64,000 nt of DNA from an uncultured bacterium. Its GTDB lineage: Bacteria > Bacteroidota > Bacteroidia > Chitinophagales > Chitinophagaceae. The translations under genes and the position numbers were made by a program. Positions 63,761 to 64,000 of this stretch are shown here, piece after piece. The stretch covers positions 29,412-93,411 of the forward strand of contig CAIKEH010000029.1 in NCBI GenBank assembly GCA_903826405.1. Reading direction: 5' to 3'. The notes below the pieces were generated by a model, which was not told the origin of the DNA, did no database searches, and was given only the letters and a program-made list of their open reading frames with translations. How positions within the stretch are numbered: position 1 is the first letter of the stretch; the number at the start of each line of letters is the position of its first letter.

Positions 63761-64000
63761 TCAATCATGAGCCGCAATAGGACCTTCAACGATTTCCGGC
63801 TTCTGGGTGATGTATTTGGACAAGTGCTCATAGACAAAATCAGCGGCAAGGGTAATGGATTCATCTGATCCGGCCTTATTCTTGAATACGCTGAATGAAG
63901 CACCTTCTCCATTGCCCTTATCGAGCCAATAGTACCTGACGAACCCTTTAGCTTTCTTGATCAACGGCACGAAGCCTTCCCTGACCATTTTATCGATCAA
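63761..64000 (-). CDS. Third tandem copy of the ABM-like gene, cut by the window edge
   Basis: Partial; the 5' end lies past base 64000. The visible 79 residues (KGFVRYYWLDKGNGEGASFSVFKNKAGSDES, ending EIVEGPIAAHD) align along their whole length with copy 1. The first visible codon is TTG and is not the real start; homology to copy 1 predicts about 15 more N-terminal residues. Confidence 0.75.
   Translation of the reverse strand: MIDKMVREGFVPLIKKAKGFVRYYWLDKGNGEGASFSVFKNKAGSDESITLAADFVYEHLSKYITQKPEIVEGPIAAHD

Noticed and set aside
1..64000. Prophage, IS element, integrative element or CRISPR
   Set aside because: No transposase, integrase, phage structural gene, terminal repeat pair or direct-repeat array was found on either strand.

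Overview
The window looks like an ordinary chromosomal segment of a member of the Bacteroidota, probably a Chitinophagia/Sphingobacteriia-type bacterium. Evidence for this is the two TonB-dependent outer-membrane receptors, the DUF4270, DUF5686, GSCFA and DUF2279 proteins, the M16 peptidase pair, the membrane Fe-S protein pair, a glycogen-synthase-like protein reduced to the GT5 domain, TAnnTTTG promoter -7 elements, and the near absence of strong Shine-Dalgarno sequences. The species assignment is inference. No transposase, integrase, phage gene, CRISPR array or rRNA was seen.

Layout. 1-5.6 kb: an efflux adaptor, tRNA-Gly(CCC), an active/inactive M16 peptidase pair, a small conserved protein and a cytosolic Fe-S protein. 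5.9-9.75 kb: four plus-strand genes (ATP-grasp ligase, MFS carrier, LysE-type exporter, DinB) that separate the Fe-S protein from its usual membrane partner at 9.76-11.1 kb. 11.1-16.2 kb: phosphoribosyltransferase, DUF2279 protein, phosphohexomutase, LysM and BON envelope proteins, Pcm. 16.3-26.8 kb: a TonB-family receptor, tRNA-His, and three large exported peptidases (S41, M16, S8) with a second DinB protein. 26.8-36 kb: ALDH7-type dehydrogenase, panB, ppx/ppk1 (polyphosphate), rfaE2 with a flippase-like membrane protein, panC, and divergently the GT5 protein. 36-40.2 kb: DUF4270 lipoprotein, metK, Nudix hydrolase, rlmB. 40.2-44.7 kb: a secreted protein with a caspase-like His/Cys dyad, two SDR enzymes, a GSCFA protein, miaE. 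44.8-50.2 kb: a penicillin-acylase-type hydrolase, a small membrane protein and a DUF5686 outer-membrane protein. 50.3-55.4 kb: an exported TIM-barrel protein with a huge c-heme protein, then trhO. 55.4-62.8 kb: lactonase, purC, TonB receptor plus fasciclin lipoprotein, ychF. 62.8-64 kb: three tandem copies of a small alpha-beta-barrel-like gene, the middle one killed by one stop codon and the last cut by the window edge.

Most of the content is housekeeping (pantothenate, SAM, purine, polyphosphate, tRNA/rRNA modification) interleaved with envelope and secreted proteins. The less ordinary items are the tandem small-gene family with its pseudogene, the caspase-like secreted protein, the four-gene insert between the Fe-S pair, two inverted repeats placed at promoters, and a group of genes whose promoter -7 element lies only 3-4 bases before the ATG, suggesting leaderless transcripts. 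No gene-free stretch reaches 300 bases except the 453 bases around tRNA-His; the longest others (54070-54331, 5633-5889, 62806-63015) hold nothing I recognise apart from the inverted repeat at 5773-5814.
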